Assembly: GCF_036850765.1 (NCBI RefSeq)
Contig: NC_089492.1
Location: 288,584,590 to 288,648,589, forward strand
Reading direction: 5' to 3'
Origin: Saccopteryx bilineata
Lineage: Eukaryota; Chordata; Mammalia; Chiroptera; Emballonuridae
DNA: 64,000 bases
Shown here: one piece after another, positions 1 to 10,264 of the stretch
Layout: the number at the start of each line of letters is the position of its first letter
Numbering within the stretch: the first letter of the stretch is position 1
Position numbers and translations under genes: made by a program
The notes under the pieces: model-generated
What the model was told of the DNA's origin: nothing
The model's database searches: none
What the model saw: the letters and a program-made list of their open reading frames with translations, nothing else

Positions 1-300
1 CCTCCTGGGGCTGCTGTGTCCGTGTAGAACTATGCCCTACTGGGCAGCGAGCCAACCCCATCAAATGACAATGGCACCACAGAACCATCCAAGCGTCTCC
101 AGAGTGGCTGATGTCCCAGGAGCCTTTCCTGTCCCTCTGCTCTGGAGGACGCTGGGGGTGTGCTACTGTCCCCGATAGGCCTTGCAAGTCCCCTCTGACT
201 GAGAGATGCCACAGGACCTCCTCACAGCCAAACGGCTAATGGGAGGCAGAGCTGGACACGGCTCTGGTACATTTAGTGTTCTTATAAATAACAGTGTCCC
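1..300. other. Unassigned unique sequence
   Basis: No repeat family, exon or RNA gene is recognised. The open frames here are short and have neither convincing start context nor flanking splice signals. Confidence 0.4.
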
Positions 301-304
301 GATG

Positions 305-755
305 TTCTTTAGAGAACAAATCACCTCAGTCCAGGGGTGCAGCATGTGACTCAGGCTGGCCAATCGGAGCAATGCATTCTCTGGGCCATGGTGATTGGCC
401 ATGAATTCCAACCACAGGTGGTCAGAGCTGATCCCTGGGCTTGGCTCGAGCCCCTGAGAGGCAGGGAGGACTTTCTCTTGCTAGACTTGACCCTGGGACC
501 ATGAAGCCTAGTGCTCCTGGACACCATCTCTTGCCAGCAGGTGGAGTCTGAGAAGGAGCTCATGTGGAAAAGACAGAAGCTAGGCACTAAGACGTTAAGG
601 GTCTCCATGGGATCGACTGAGCTCCTGGATCTGGCCCTGCCTGACGCCGGCCCACCTCAAGACTTTCCAGCGAACTGGACCTGCCCGTTGTCCTCTTACC
701 CCGAGGCCAGTTCAAGCTGGATTTTCTGTTGCACCGACCAAGAGCCCTAGCTCAT
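305..755. mobile_element. Old interspersed repeat, LTR/MER class, family unassigned
   Basis: The stretch contains the phrases CATGTGACTCAGGCTGGCCAATC, split here as GTGACTCAGGCTGG and CCAATCGGAG, followed by GTGATTGGCC and later CTCCTGGATCTGGCCCTGCC. These match my memory of a dispersed eutherian repeat with CCAAT-type boxes and a CTGGATCCAGCC segment. It is heavily diverged and no boundaries or target duplications are visible. The small open frames over it are passengers. Confidence 0.4.
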
Positions 756-1088
756 AAACAGGTCATACGTGTCCCTTTTGCTAAGCCAGTCCTCTCTCCA
801 CCATGTGTTTCAGGCTGTCCTCTGGTCCCTAGGATGACAAGTCACCGCGATTGCTGAGAGCGTCTGGCTGGTCAGCACCTGCACATCCCAGTGCTCCGCG
901 GGCTGTTGCACATTCAATCCCCTCAGCACGGGGCAGGAGCAGTCATCTCGACTTTAGACACAAGGGACGCGAAGAGCACAGAGTGAAGCAGCCCACTGAA
1001 GCCCTGCCCTTGAGCCTGGTCTGCCCGGTGCGGAAGGTGACGGCAGGGGAGGTGGGACGGGGGGTCCCACGCTGTGCTCCGGAGACAG
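756..1088. other. Unassigned unique sequence
   Basis: GC-rich sequence with no recognised repeat, exon or RNA. Confidence 0.4.
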
Positions 1089-1089
1089 C

Positions 1090-1240
1090 TGCCTGGGCTT
1101 GAGTCTGGGGTCTGCCTCTGTTTTCTCAGCTGTAACACGGACAGAATCACAGCACCTCCCGTGAGGCCGTCGTGTAGACCCGTGTAGACCCAGCGAGATA
1201 AGGCGTTGGCACTGACACGTGCTGGGTCTTCAGAAGGGCC
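1090..1240 (+). mobile_element. MIR SINE fragment
   Basis: The order is that of the MIR core and 3-prime part: TTTTCTCAGCTGTAACACGG (the cytosine-rich version of CTCATCTGTAAAATGG), then AGCACCTCCCGTGAGG and a GAGATAAGGCG segment before the tail. A short duplication, CCGTGTAGACC twice at about 1170-1190, sits inside it. Divergence is high, as expected for MIR. Confidence 0.65.
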
Positions 1241-1580
1241 AGCTGTCATCACGACGATGGCCCTTCTGAATGGCCCATCACGATGATGCCTCAGACCCAC
1301 TGCCCTTAGGTCTTACAGCACCTGGACGCGGATCAACCCAAATGGATTCAGATGTTGTTTGTTTGGGAGGTGGTGTCTTGAAGACAGAAACCCGTCTTGG
1401 TCAAGCTAAGACATGCTCTACGGACCCCAAGGAAGCGTCGGTCTCTCCAAAGGGCACTCAAGCCATCGGAGGGGTTTGGATGGGCTAACCAGCCATTGCC
1501 GTCCAATCATGACAACAGGATCTCTGAGACTCTCCTTTGCTCTCTTCCGAGGGCTGGAAGGAAACAAAGCTATATTTCTC

Positions 1581-1600
1581 AAAAAAAAAAAAAAAAAAAA
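1581..1600 (+). repeat. Poly(A) tract, 20 A
   Basis: An uninterrupted run of 20 A. No recognisable retroposed body precedes it and I could not pair target duplications, so it may be a simple expansion. Confidence 0.9.
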
Positions 1601-1895
1601 TCCTGTAACTTAAGTGTCCATGAATCCGAGGAGCTCTCCGCCCTGTCCTGCTGCAGCATCAGAAGACGTGGGATTCTTCGGGGCCCCTGGGTCGTTTCTA
1701 GTCCTCGGCCAGGTGTCACAGATGTGAAGCAGGTGGCTCACAGGTCCTTGGGGAGCCTGGGTCTCTCAAACCCTTCCCTAATAACCACTGCTCACCCCCT
1801 CCTCTGCGGGCTTTCTAGAGCTTCATCTGCGCCTGGGGGCCTCCTGCCTCTCCCACGTAGTCCTCTTAAAACAGGGGGCGGGTTGGGAAGAAACT
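1601..1895. other. Unassigned unique sequence
   Basis: Nothing recognised. A chance 239-aa open frame crosses it, and crosses the poly(A) run as a lysine string, which argues against coding. Confidence 0.4.
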
Positions 1896-1899
1896 TAGG

Positions 1900-1998
1900 G
1901 GTCACCCAGGCCAACCTATCCATCCACCCCTTTCCATTTCCAGTCGGAAAAACTGAGCCAAGAGAGGCTGTGACTTGTCTAGTGTCCCCCAGTAGACA
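1900..1998 (-). mobile_element. MIR SINE fragment
   Basis: CCAACCTATCCATCC, then CGGAAAAACTGAGCC, AGAGAGGCTGTGACTTGTC and AGTGTCCCCCAGTAGAC follow the order of an inverted MIR (gaaactgaggc, agaggttaagtgacttgcc, caaggtcacacag). Confidence 0.65.
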
Positions 1999-1999
1999 A

Positions 2000-2385
2000 G
2001 GAGAGGGTGAGGTCTGGGAGACACCCCCACCCCCTGCTGGCTTCCCGGCCGCTGTCTCCTTCGTAACCTTGACTGTAAGACCCTTGGTGGCTGCGAAGGG
2101 GCTGCCCTGGCCTTAGCTTGTGGAGCTCACGATTTCTGTCTCGCCTGTTCATGACGGTGGGGCAGGTGCTCTGAGCAGGTTCGTCTGGGAGGCTGGGACC
2201 TGGACCACCCTCCCTCTGTTCTGCGAGAGTACCTGGGGAGTCCCTCTGCTAAATCCCGTTAATGACATAGACCCCAAGGCTCCCCCTTGACTGACAAATG
2301 GGCTGGACGTGGAGGCAGCTGAGGGTGAATTGTGATGGCCCGTCGAGCATCTATAGGGTTTTTATGCTCTGGCAACTGCAACGGG
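2000..2385. other. Unassigned unique sequence
   Basis: GC-rich sequence with no recognised repeat or exon. Confidence 0.4.
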
Positions 2386-2387
2386 GA

Positions 2388-2640
2388 GACTCCAGCAATT
2401 GTTTTAAAGGGAATCATGATTAAATTGGGCTGTATGTTTTTTTAATGTGTTCCCCAGTTCCTCTTTAATACCTCGGTAGGACAAGATAAAGTGTAATCAC
2501 AGAAGTAATTGTAGCACTCAACAGTTTATGTCTTCAAAGAGTGACTGGGGGTTAGCAAAGCCACTGCAGGGCCAGGTTTGGATTAGAAATTACAGTTTCT
2601 CTTTTTGTTATTTTCTTTGTAAAATCCCTCTTTATCGCCC
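2388..2640. promoter_or_regulatory. AT-rich island, candidate conserved regulatory element
   Basis: A sharp drop in GC against both flanks. It carries several homeodomain-type cores and AT-rich words: CAATTGTTTTAAAGG, ATCATGATTAAATTGGG, TTTAATGTG, CTTTAATACC, GATAAAGTGTAATCAC and AGTAATTGTAGC. No repeat family is recognised and no frame is open. The GATAA word followed by TGTAATCA could be GATA and homeodomain sites. Regulatory function is inferred from composition only. Confidence 0.35.
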
Positions 2641-2644
2641 TCCT

Positions 2645-4790
2645 TTCTGCAGCAGCTCCTGGAGCTCACTGATAACCTGTAAGCGCCTCGGGTAATAACG
2701 GGACCTGCTGTCCTAATGACACAGGCACATAAGAGGCCGCCTCCCCTGCGGAGCTGCTATGGCCGGCCTGCCCCAGCGCCTGGGCCTGTGTCCTTGCAGG
2801 CAACCCCGACTTGTCCCCCAAACCAGGGGGCTCCCACTCTGAATACCAACACCGATCAAAGCCCGACCCGACCTCCGCTTCCCTGGCCAGAGCCAAGCGG
2901 CTGGGCTGTCAGATGCCAGCCCTTTGCAAACAGCAGAGACGTGGGAGCTCACCAACTCCGACACCTCCTTGAAATATCCCCCTCTCCCTGCAGATGCTCA
3001 AGGCACCAGGGGGCAGGGAGCTGTGGTCCCTGGGGATCCCAGCCGTCTTCAGATGGTGTGACGGAGACCTAGGCCTCCTCCAGCTTCCTCTGGGCATCTC
3101 TGAGCATGGAGCTTGGAGACTAACATCACGTCTGCCAGTGGGGGCAGAGCTGAGCCACATAGCTGAGGACATGGTGGTCATGCGGCCGTGGCTGCCGTGG
3201 TGCTCAAGTCCACGGCACTGCTAATGCCAGCCGTGCGGAAGGAGGCTGGAGATGTGGGAAGGGGCGACGCTTTTCTCTGGCCCTTCGGTCGCTGCCCCGG
3301 GTCGGTCCTCAGTGCCTGACCCGTGCAACCTGGCACTGGCCTTCTGACTGGGCTTCCTGCCTTGCAGCCAGCCCCACCCATCTGACCGGCGGAGCCATTT
3401 CCCCAAGTTCCAGCTCGGACGGCGCTGCCGTCCACTGCTAGCCTTCCGTGGCTCCCCGTTTTCCTTGAATGCTGTCCGCTCTTGATACCAAAGGTCTCCA
3501 CGACTGGCCAGATCCACCTTCCGTCTATGCCCCCTTGCCCCTACCTTTGGGCTCAGGTGGACCTCCCTCCTCCAGACCCCAGGCTTCCCGAGAGCAGAGT
3601 CCATGTCAGAAGGAAATTCATTCCCCGGTAGGCAGCCAACCAGTGCTGGCTGACCACATCTGCCCTCGGGGCAGTGGTGGCTGGGGGCCTGCAGCCTGGA
3701 CCTGCCACGGTGGGAGTGCAGAGCCCTGTGGGCTGCGCCTTTGCAGCAGAGCAAGGATGCCAGCCAGCTGGTGGCTCACACACTCACCGTACACCCAACC
3801 CCTCCCCCCTCCCCCTGCATGCCCAGGGCAAGGCCCCTTCTGGGCATGTCTGCACTGGGGCTGATTCGACTCTTCCTTGTAGCCTGATTTCCCCTCTGCT
3901 TTCACCCGGGGGAGCAGGGGCACACTGGAATAATTCATTCTAACCTCTCCACACAGACCGCACCCCCTATCCTGGCCCTGGGAATTTCCCATGAAACCCT
4001 GCTGGATGGCACCCTGTCCTTCTACGCCCACACGGGGCTCCAGAAATCTCAAAGCCGAGTTCTGGGTGGCCATTGCCAACAGATAAAAGATGACCATCCA
4101 TCTCTGTGTGCACACACGTGCACGTGCACACACACACACTCACCCCTCAGCTGTGAGGCCCACGGCTCCCCCTCCTTGTGTGTTTTTGGGTCTCACTATG
4201 AAGCTGAGAAGACAGATGCTGGACTGAGGGCCTTGGCATCAGCCCAAGGGAACCGGGAAATGCATGTTTGCAAAGAAAGCGCTTGTGAAGTGTGAAAACA
4301 TGACAGTGGCGCCATGCAGAAACTGTTTCAATGTTGCTTAGATTGGTCTGTTTTGTGTGAGGGGCAGAGTCCCTTTAGGAAGACCCTGGCTGGCATGTGA
4401 GGACCATGATGGTTGCTATGGAGCTGTTAGAGAAGTTAGCTACCCAGGGACAGGGATGCTATGAACTCTGGTGATTGCAGGAAAGGAGGGAGCTGGTGGG
4501 AGAGGGGAAGAGCTAAAAGGTGCAAGTGGGAGGCGCACCTCCGCTGACTGCTGACGGAGGGTTTCAGACTTGGGTGGGGGCTCTCTTCGCTGTCTCTGCG
4601 CTCCCCTTGTGTCTGGGGAAAGGACGCAGGTGTGTGGAGCCAAAGCACTCAAGGCTATCCCCGTCAGCGAGCTGGAGGGAAGGGGTCCCAGCTCACCCAC
4701 GCACCTGCTGGCTGCTCCAGGGAAGGATTGTCAGCCTCTTAGAGGACGTTTCCTGCCGTACAGAGTGGGGAGAGCCATGGTACTCACTTC
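2645..4790. other. GC-rich unassigned tract
   Basis: About 2.1 kb without a recognised family or exon. A short CA/TG-rich stretch with alternating CACGTG words lies at about 4115-4142. Many overlapping frames on both strands are open for 70-180 codons, which is normal for GC-rich DNA and not evidence of a gene. Confidence 0.4.
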
Positions 4791-4795
4791 ATAGG

Positions 4796-4877
4796 GTATT
4801 CACTCATTCACTTAGGTATTCATTCATTCATTTAGGTATTCATTCATTCATTCATTCATTCATTCATTCATTCATTT
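4796..4877 (+). repeat. (ATTC)n microsatellite
   Basis: Tetranucleotide ATTC/CATT array. The first half is broken by three copies of TTAGGTATTC or close variants, and the second half has a clean run of at least nine units. It abuts L2-like sequence, which often ends in a tetranucleotide tail. Confidence 0.9.
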
Positions 4878-4879
4878 GA

Positions 4880-5165
4880 TAGATTCTATCAAGAGCCATG
4901 ATGTGCCAGGGGCCGGTCTAGGTTCACAGTCTATGTTGTCTTGCTCTCAAAAAAGCACAGAAAAGACAAACTAGAAATACCTGAAGAGAAAAGAGGATGA
5001 TTTTGGGGTAGCGCTAGGTGCTATGAACATGAAAAGACCTGGTGACAGGTGCTGGAGGGTGGGGGTAGTGAGGAATTTAGCCAGGGAGCTCAGGGAAGGC
5101 CATGGAGGAGGTGACCTTGACATTGTGTCTGAAACCATCAGAATCCAGCCGCAAGGAGATCTGGG
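4880..5165 (-). mobile_element. L2-like LINE fragment
   Basis: GAGCCATGATGTGCCAGGGG next to a tetranucleotide tail, then GGTGCTATGAACATG and GGAGGTGACCTTGACATTG, resemble the inverted L2 3-prime end (tactatgtgccaggcac, ggtgctggggatac, gaggtgacatttgagc). Strongly diverged. Confidence 0.45.
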
Positions 5166-5169
5166 CGGC

Positions 5170-5765
5170 AGGGGGTTCGGGTACAGGGAGGTGTGAAGGA
5201 AGAGCTTCGGGCAGCCTCTGACCACCAGGGAACATTCAGGAAAAAAAAGACGTGAAAGGAAGACACCGAGTTTCGGCCCGAGCGCGCAACGCTGTGGCTG
5301 GCGAGGGCCAGCTCCCAAGCGGCCTCCCTGTGTCTGTCTGCTCACCCGGTCTTTAGCCTGGTGCCTGGCCCTGAGCTGGACTTGGTAAGTGTTTACTGAA
5401 CAAGCAAAACAGTCTAATGCTGAATGAGTTTCCAGCTTGAACTTGAGAGACACTCGGGCGATGGGAGAAAAACCTCCACCTTTCAAGATCGCTTCACAGG
5501 GAAAGGCTCCTACTGGGAGTCAAGATGGAGCAGGAGATAAAATATACAATTTTACCTGTTAGTGAGCAAGTTACCAGAGTTTAACTTGTGGAAGGCTGTG
5601 AATTGTGAAAAAAAAAAGAACAATATTTTGTTGGCGAACTGTGAAAAGAAGGCATAAAAGATGGGTTATAATTAAGTTAGCTGTTTCTCATCGCGGGCAC
5701 CAATTTTGGAATCAAAAGAAGATAGAAAAAGTGCATCCATCTGTTACCATGCCTGCAGCCAGATG
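5170..5765. other. Unassigned unique sequence
   Basis: Nothing recognised with confidence. The part from about 5520 to 5760 is AT-rich with two short A runs and is not assigned to a repeat family. Confidence 0.4.
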
Positions 5766-5771
5766 ACGGAA

Positions 5772-5935
5772 AGGGATGTGGACTCGGACCTTGGTGCCCA
5801 CCCCGTCTGGCCACTTTAAATGCTGTGTGGACTTGGGCAAGTTACTTAAGCCCTCTCGGCCTCACGTCCCGCATCTGTAAAATGGGGAGCTTCGCAATGA
5901 CAGAGTCACTGGGAGGATCAAGGGAGAGATGACAG
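5772..5935 (+). mobile_element. MIR SINE
   Basis: A good MIR body: GGACTCGGACCTTGGTGCCC, TGTGGACTTGGGCAAGTTAC, TTAAGCCCTCTCGGCCTCAC, CATCTGTAAAATGGGGAGC and GGGAGGATCAAGG, in consensus order. Confidence 0.85.
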
Positions 5936-6454
5936 AGGGCCCCCCACTCAGCCCCTCAGTAATAAATTCACAAATGCACCATCTCGGCCCCCTCCGCCCC
6001 CATGCCTCTAGGGTCATGAACCTAAATGGCCTTTGGAAGAGAGAATCTCCCCCTGCCCCCACCCCGCGCCACATGACAGTTGTTTCTGTGGCACCAAAGG
6101 TTTGAAGTGACTCCAGTGTCACATGAAGTTACCCCAGAGCAGACACCTTGCTTTGTCCTTCGTGTATTCCCTCCGGAGGCACAGGGGAGCCGAGACAGCG
6201 GCAGAGCTGAGCTGGTGCCCGGAATTCTGCCACAAACCACGGCTGTGTGACAATCAAAGTGACCTCAGGAGCAAGCGATGGTTCCAGGGCCAGGCTGTGC
6301 GGCTGGGCACCCCCACCCTGCTCTGGAAGGCACAGACAGAGACCTCTTCCCAGGAAACTTCCAGAAGGGCCAGCTCAGCCCGTGGCACCCTGCCCCTCCC
6401 CCCTCCCTTGTTATTTAAATGCACTTCCCGAGTGAGCTGTCACCGTAGGGCAGA

Positions 6455-6712
6455 GGCACCTGACAGAAAATTAATTTCTTAATTTCTTATTAACTTTGAG
6501 GGGAGTATGGCTGTTGAGCAGCGTGCCGGGGCAAGGTTGGGGGCAAGGTTGACCGGGGCTTCCAGCAATTTTAATATTGGAGACTGGCACCCGAGCCCGA
6601 TGCACGGCCTCTCCTGCCACCTTCTCAAGCTGGCACCGGGCTTCGCGGAACATCTCAAGAGCAGACGGAGAATTCCTGGCAATCGAGACCGCAGCCGCCG
6701 GTGAAAATTCTG
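6455..6712. promoter_or_regulatory. AT-rich island, candidate conserved regulatory element
   Basis: Begins with AAAATTAATTTCTTAATTTC and TTATTAACTTTG, then CAGCAATTTTAATATTGGAG, and finishes with a CG-containing stretch to GTGAAAATTCTGCTGATGC. The TAAT cores are concentrated in the first half. No repeat family fits. Function is inferred. Confidence 0.3.
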
Positions 6713-6714
6713 CT

Positions 6715-7285
6715 GATGCTGACGGGTGACAGTGACAAGATAGTCTAGCTGTGGTCTGTGGCTGGGAAATGGAAGGACTGCTCTCTCCTGGCGGCCACTC
6801 CCTCCAGCCTTCCCCCTTCCCTGAGGTCAGCCCCTGGCCCTCCGCTCTCCAGAATCCATCAGGGCTCCACAGCCTCTCCTCTCTCTCTCCCCTCTGGCCG
6901 CATGCTGCCCTTCCTGCCCCGGAATGGACCTGACAGGTTCCGTTTCAGACTCCGTGACCTCCCACTGTCTTGCCTCACCTTCTCCCCTACTTCTCCTGCC
7001 CCTGTCCTCGGGGCTCCCCCTCTGCCCTTCCCACCTGCTCATCTGTCTTCCCAGCTTCTCTTGTCCAAAAACTCTTTGGCTCCGGTCTGAACGGTCAGGT
7101 TCATTTTCTCAAGAAAAAGCTTTGAGTCTCTCTGACCCACTCTTGAATTGTCTTTGCTCCCTAGCTAAGGGTCAGCTGATCTCAGGCCCGGCCGAGGTCT
7201 ACTCCAGGGCCTCTAAATCATCCCTTCTTTGCTCAGCCCCAGCCCTTGCCCCCAGCCCCTCTATCCTCTCTTTTTGCCCCCCCCA
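6715..7285. other. Pyrimidine-rich unassigned tract
   Basis: The plus strand is strongly C/T-rich from about 6770 to 7080. Open frames up to 144 codons reflect the low stop frequency. No repeat, splice-flanked exon or RNA gene is recognised. Confidence 0.45.
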
Positions 7286-7291
7286 CCACCA

Positions 7292-7405
7292 CTTGCGGAG
7301 CACCTACTATGCGAGGCTGGATGGACACAGGGGAGCTAAACAGGGCTCTGATCTCTAAAAGGTCACAGTTGCCTAGGGAGATACCCATGTGGAACAAAGT
7401 AGAGT
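7292..7405 (-). mobile_element. L2-like LINE fragment
   Basis: GAGCACCTACTATGCGAGGC followed by ACACAGGGGAGCTAAACAGG and GGTCACAGTTGCC resembles the inverted L2 3-prime region. It is truncated by the SINE insertion that follows. Confidence 0.45.
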
Positions 7406-7415
7406 AAAATGTATT

Positions 7416-7750
7416 GTTACTTTTGTATTTTTTTTTTTTGAGAGAGAGAGAGAGAGAGAGAGGGAGGGAGGGAGAGAGGTGAGAAGCATCAACTCGTAAT
7501 TGCTTCACTTTACTTGTTCATTGATTGCTTCTCATATGTGCCTTGCTGGGGAGGCGGTCCCAAGCTGAGCCAGTGACCCCTTGCTCAAGCCAGTGACACT
7601 GGGCTCAAGTCAGTGACTTTGGGCTCAAGCCAGCGACCTTGGGATCATGTTCATGATCCTGTGCTCAAGCTGGCGACCTTGGGGTTTGGAACCTGGGCCC
7701 TCAGCATCCCAGGTTGATGCTCCATCCACTGCACCACCATCTGGTCAGGC
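7416..7750 (-). mobile_element. Bat tRNA-derived SINE (Rhin-1-like, VES-related style)
   Basis: The inverted tRNA head lies at the right end (GCACCACCATCTGGTCAGGC). The body has repeated CTCAAGCCAGTGAC modules and TTCATTGATTGCTTCTCATATG. The 3-prime tail lies on the left as a (GA)n purine stretch at 7441-7462 next to a T run. A 10-bp direct repeat AAAATGTATT (7406-7415 and 7751-7760) is the probable target duplication. The tail and head order shows minus-strand insertion. The Rhinolophoidea assignment is from memory. Confidence 0.8.
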
Positions 7751-7957
7751 AAAATGTATTATTGTTATTATTACTGTTATTATTTTTCCTACCACAGGCA
7801 AGAGAAATTTTTGTGGGGGAAGGGGAAGAGGGGTGATGACTGGTTCTGCATTCTCCAGCTTCCAACCACCTCTCATTGAAAAGCCACCCTCCTCTCTCCT
7901 CTTTTCAGGAAGCAAAGCATCATGGGAATATCCTGGATGCAAGCCAGGCTTAAACAG

Positions 7958-8003
7958 TTTCTCAACCTCAGGACTGTAGGCATTTGGGGCTGCATAGTTC
8001 TTT
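7958..8003 (-). mobile_element. MER20-like hAT fragment
   Basis: TTTCTCAACCTCAGGACTGT, AGGCATTTGGGGCTG and CATAGTTCTTTT match the terminal 45 bp of the inverted MER20 consensus (tctcaacctcggcactattgacatttgggcc). The remainder is absent or unrecognisable. Confidence 0.5.
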
Positions 8004-8078
8004 TTTAAAGAAAGAGCAATAAGTCATCTTTTTATTCTATATTCAAAAGGCTCAATCTACATCAGATAGTTAAGGAAG

Positions 8079-8086
8079 GTCTAACC
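8079..8086. repeat. 8-bp target-site duplication, left
   Basis: GTCTAACC, identical to 8264-8271. An 8-bp duplication is the hallmark of hAT-superfamily insertion. Confidence 0.9.
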
Positions 8087-8263
8087 CAGCGGTTCTCAAC
8101 CTGTGGGTCGCGACCCCGGCGGGGGGTCGAACGACCAAAACACAGGGGCCGCCTAAAATGTATTGTATAATAAATATGTATTTTCCGATGGCTTTAGGCG
8201 ACCCCTGTGTTTTGGTCGTTCGACCCCCCGCCGGGGTCGCGACCCACAGGTTGAGAACCGTTG
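8087..8263. mobile_element. Palindromic hAT miniature element, SPIN-like
   Basis: A 177-bp element made of two 71-bp inverted arms (8087-8157 and 8193-8263) that differ at only two positions, around a 35-bp AT-rich spacer. It starts CAGCGGTTCTCAACC, the usual CAG start of hAT terminal repeats, and is bounded by perfect 8-bp duplications. The right arm, read on the plus strand with its TTAGGCGACCCCTGTG and GGGGTCGCGACCCACAGG blocks, resembles the 3-prime end of the SPIN (Space Invader) hAT family. The left arm appears to be a copy of that same end, so the element is foldback rather than a simple internal deletion. It has no coding capacity and depends on a transposase elsewhere. Family assignment is from memory. 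Confidence 0.85.
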
Positions 8264-8271
8264 GTCTAACC
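8264..8271. repeat. 8-bp target-site duplication, right
   Basis: GTCTAACC, identical to the copy left of the element; it fixes the element boundaries. Confidence 0.9.
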
Positions 8272-8274
8272 CCT

Positions 8275-8848
8275 CTCAAATACAAGCGATTATACAAATC
8301 ATATGGGGGGACAGGGTCTCAGTTCCAAACAGTTATTATAACAGCCACCACTTACGACCATTTCTGGTCATCATAATTTGTTCCTTGCTATCGCCCACTG
8401 ATGCTGTCTTTAATTATCACATCACAGCAGGATATTTGGGAGACTTCAGTTTTCACTAAAAATCCTTGAACTCAAGTAAAACTCTGGTTTTCCTATGTGT
8501 TACATGATCTCACAGGTTTTCAGAAAGCTGGGTGCCATCCTGCCCCAGAGTGAGGGAGAACAGAGGAAGCTTGTTCTCATCCCCACTCCAGACGAGGGTC
8601 TTTCCCACCCCGGTGACTGCCCGATGGTGGGTCCTCGCTTCCGGTGCAAGTTCAGAAACACCAATCAATACGAATGAGTAACTTTCAGGCAGAAAAACTG
8701 TGGGTCCTTCGGCTATTAAAAACCACACCATGGTTTAAACACTTGACTTATTTTGGCTGAATGTGGGGGATTTATTCCAATAAATGTGTAACTGCTTTGC
8801 AGAGTTTGGGTATCTTTTAACTCCACGGTAACCACGCAGAAAGCCTAT
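8275..8848. other. Unassigned, moderately AT-rich sequence
   Basis: No repeat family or exon recognised. Confidence 0.35.
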
Positions 8849-8849
8849 T

Positions 8850-9028
8850 AAAATTTTTATTTATTCATTCATTTTAGAGAGGCGGGGGGAGAGAGAGAGA
8901 GAGAGATGAGGGAGGAGCAGGAAGCATCAACTCCCATATGTGCCTTGATCAGGCAAGCCCAGGTTTAGAACTGGCGACCCCAACATTCTAGGTCAATGCT
9001 TTATCCTCTGTGCCACCACAGGCCTGGC
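8850..9028 (-). mobile_element. Bat SINE, short copy of the Rhin-1-like type
   Basis: AT-rich tail then (GA)n at 8888-8906, GAAGCATCAACTCCCATATG, TGCCTTGATCAGGC, and an inverted tRNA head ending GCCACCACAGGCCTGGCC. Most of the central CTCAAGCCAG modules are missing, so the copy is internally deleted to about 180 bp. No clean target duplication was found. Confidence 0.7.
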
Positions 9029-9029
9029 C

Positions 9030-9930
9030 CCCATTTTTAAAAAAATCTGACCATTTCTCCTTTTTTCCCTTTTTGGTTAAAAGGAGCATTATCTAGCATC
9101 CTCACTCACCCACTTCCCTCTCCCTTGTGTGCCCATTTCCTTAATCGTGAAGCCCTCAGGACAACGAGGTTCTGGTCGGCACCAAACAATCTTAGACACA
9201 AAGCCTCAGGTCTGGTGACCACAGAGAAAGACAACATCTAGGCTTTGGCTGTTTTTCAGCTCCAGACCCAGGAGCACGAATGCCCCTCCCCCACCAGATC
9301 CTTGTGAAACCAGACAGAGTGACACCACGGCTGACGTCAGGACCAGATGCAGTGATCAACTACCCCCTTCCCCAGCACTGACCAGTCAACAGCGACCACG
9401 GCTCTCAGTCCTTTGGCCGCCACGACCGATGATTCTCCGTCTGTATAACTCACCTCCCCAAACCGTCAGAGGGCCGAGTCTTAGAGTTGAGCTACCTGTG
9501 ACTCTGCACGAGGGGCCACTTTCTCAACCAACGACACCTTTCATTGCTGCAAGCTCCTGTTCGTGGCTCATTGGGCTTCGATGCACGCACGCAAATGGAC
9601 CCCTTTAGTCTAGTAACACCGCCATTTGTCACATGTCCCCTGTCTCACCCTCTACCCCACACTTTAAGCTTCCAGGGCGAGGAAGCAGGAGGTCTGTGTG
9701 TGCAGGTTGGACCAACCATTGGCCATCGAGAAACACCATGGCTTGGGGTGGGGGACACTGTCACCCTCAAGGTTTGGTGGCAGAAAGATCCCATCTGCAA
9801 CCTGGAGCAAAGCAAAAGCTACGGAAAGCCAGCAAGCCGCCTTCTGGGCTTCCGTCCCTGATGGGTTCCCAGCGTCCCGCCGACCTCCCCACCATGGTCG
9901 CACTGCTGCTCGCTCTGCTCTGGACGGCTG
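9030..9930. other. Unassigned unique sequence
   Basis: No repeat or exon recognised. Overlapping chance frames of about 100-137 codons occupy 9544-10046 on both strands and run into the MER20-like piece, so they are not regarded as coding. Confidence 0.4.
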
Positions 9931-9931
9931 C

Positions 9932-10082
9932 CCTGAGCATTGTGGGATCTTCAGAAGCATTCCTGTCCTTGCATACTAAGTGCCAACAGCTCCTCAGAAT
10001 GGTGACAACCAAAAGTGTCCCCCAGACATTGCCAAATGTCCTGTGAGGGGCAAAATCAGTCCCGGCCAAGAACCCCTGGGCT
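9932..10082 (-). mobile_element. MER20-like hAT element
   Basis: GTGACAACCAAAAGTGTCCC, CCAGACATTGCCAAATGTCC and GGGGCAAAATCAGTCCC, then AAGAACCCCTGG, follow the inverted MER20 consensus closely. The left half, with CCTGTCCTTGCATACTAAG, is degenerate. Confidence 0.75.
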
Positions 10083-10246
10083 CCATAGCGACCCCGGTCC
10101 CTCTGGCTCCCAGGTACCATGTCATTCAACTTTCAAGGCTCCAGGGGGCTGTAGGGGAGAGTCACCCTGTCTTTAGAGGAGATTGGAAAGTGCTGGATCT
10201 AGTTCTGGCCTGTCCTGGGTTTCACTTTCTTGTTGCTTTTGGTTTC

Positions 10247-10264
10247 TGACACATACATTTCTTT
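10247..10264. repeat. 18-bp target-site duplication, left
   Basis: TGACACATACATTTCTTT, identical to 10621-10638; length and position are typical of LINE-driven retroposition. Confidence 0.9.

Noticed and set aside
1397..2116. 239-codon plus frame
   Set aside because: Includes the 20-A run as polylysine and an inverted MIR; chance frame.
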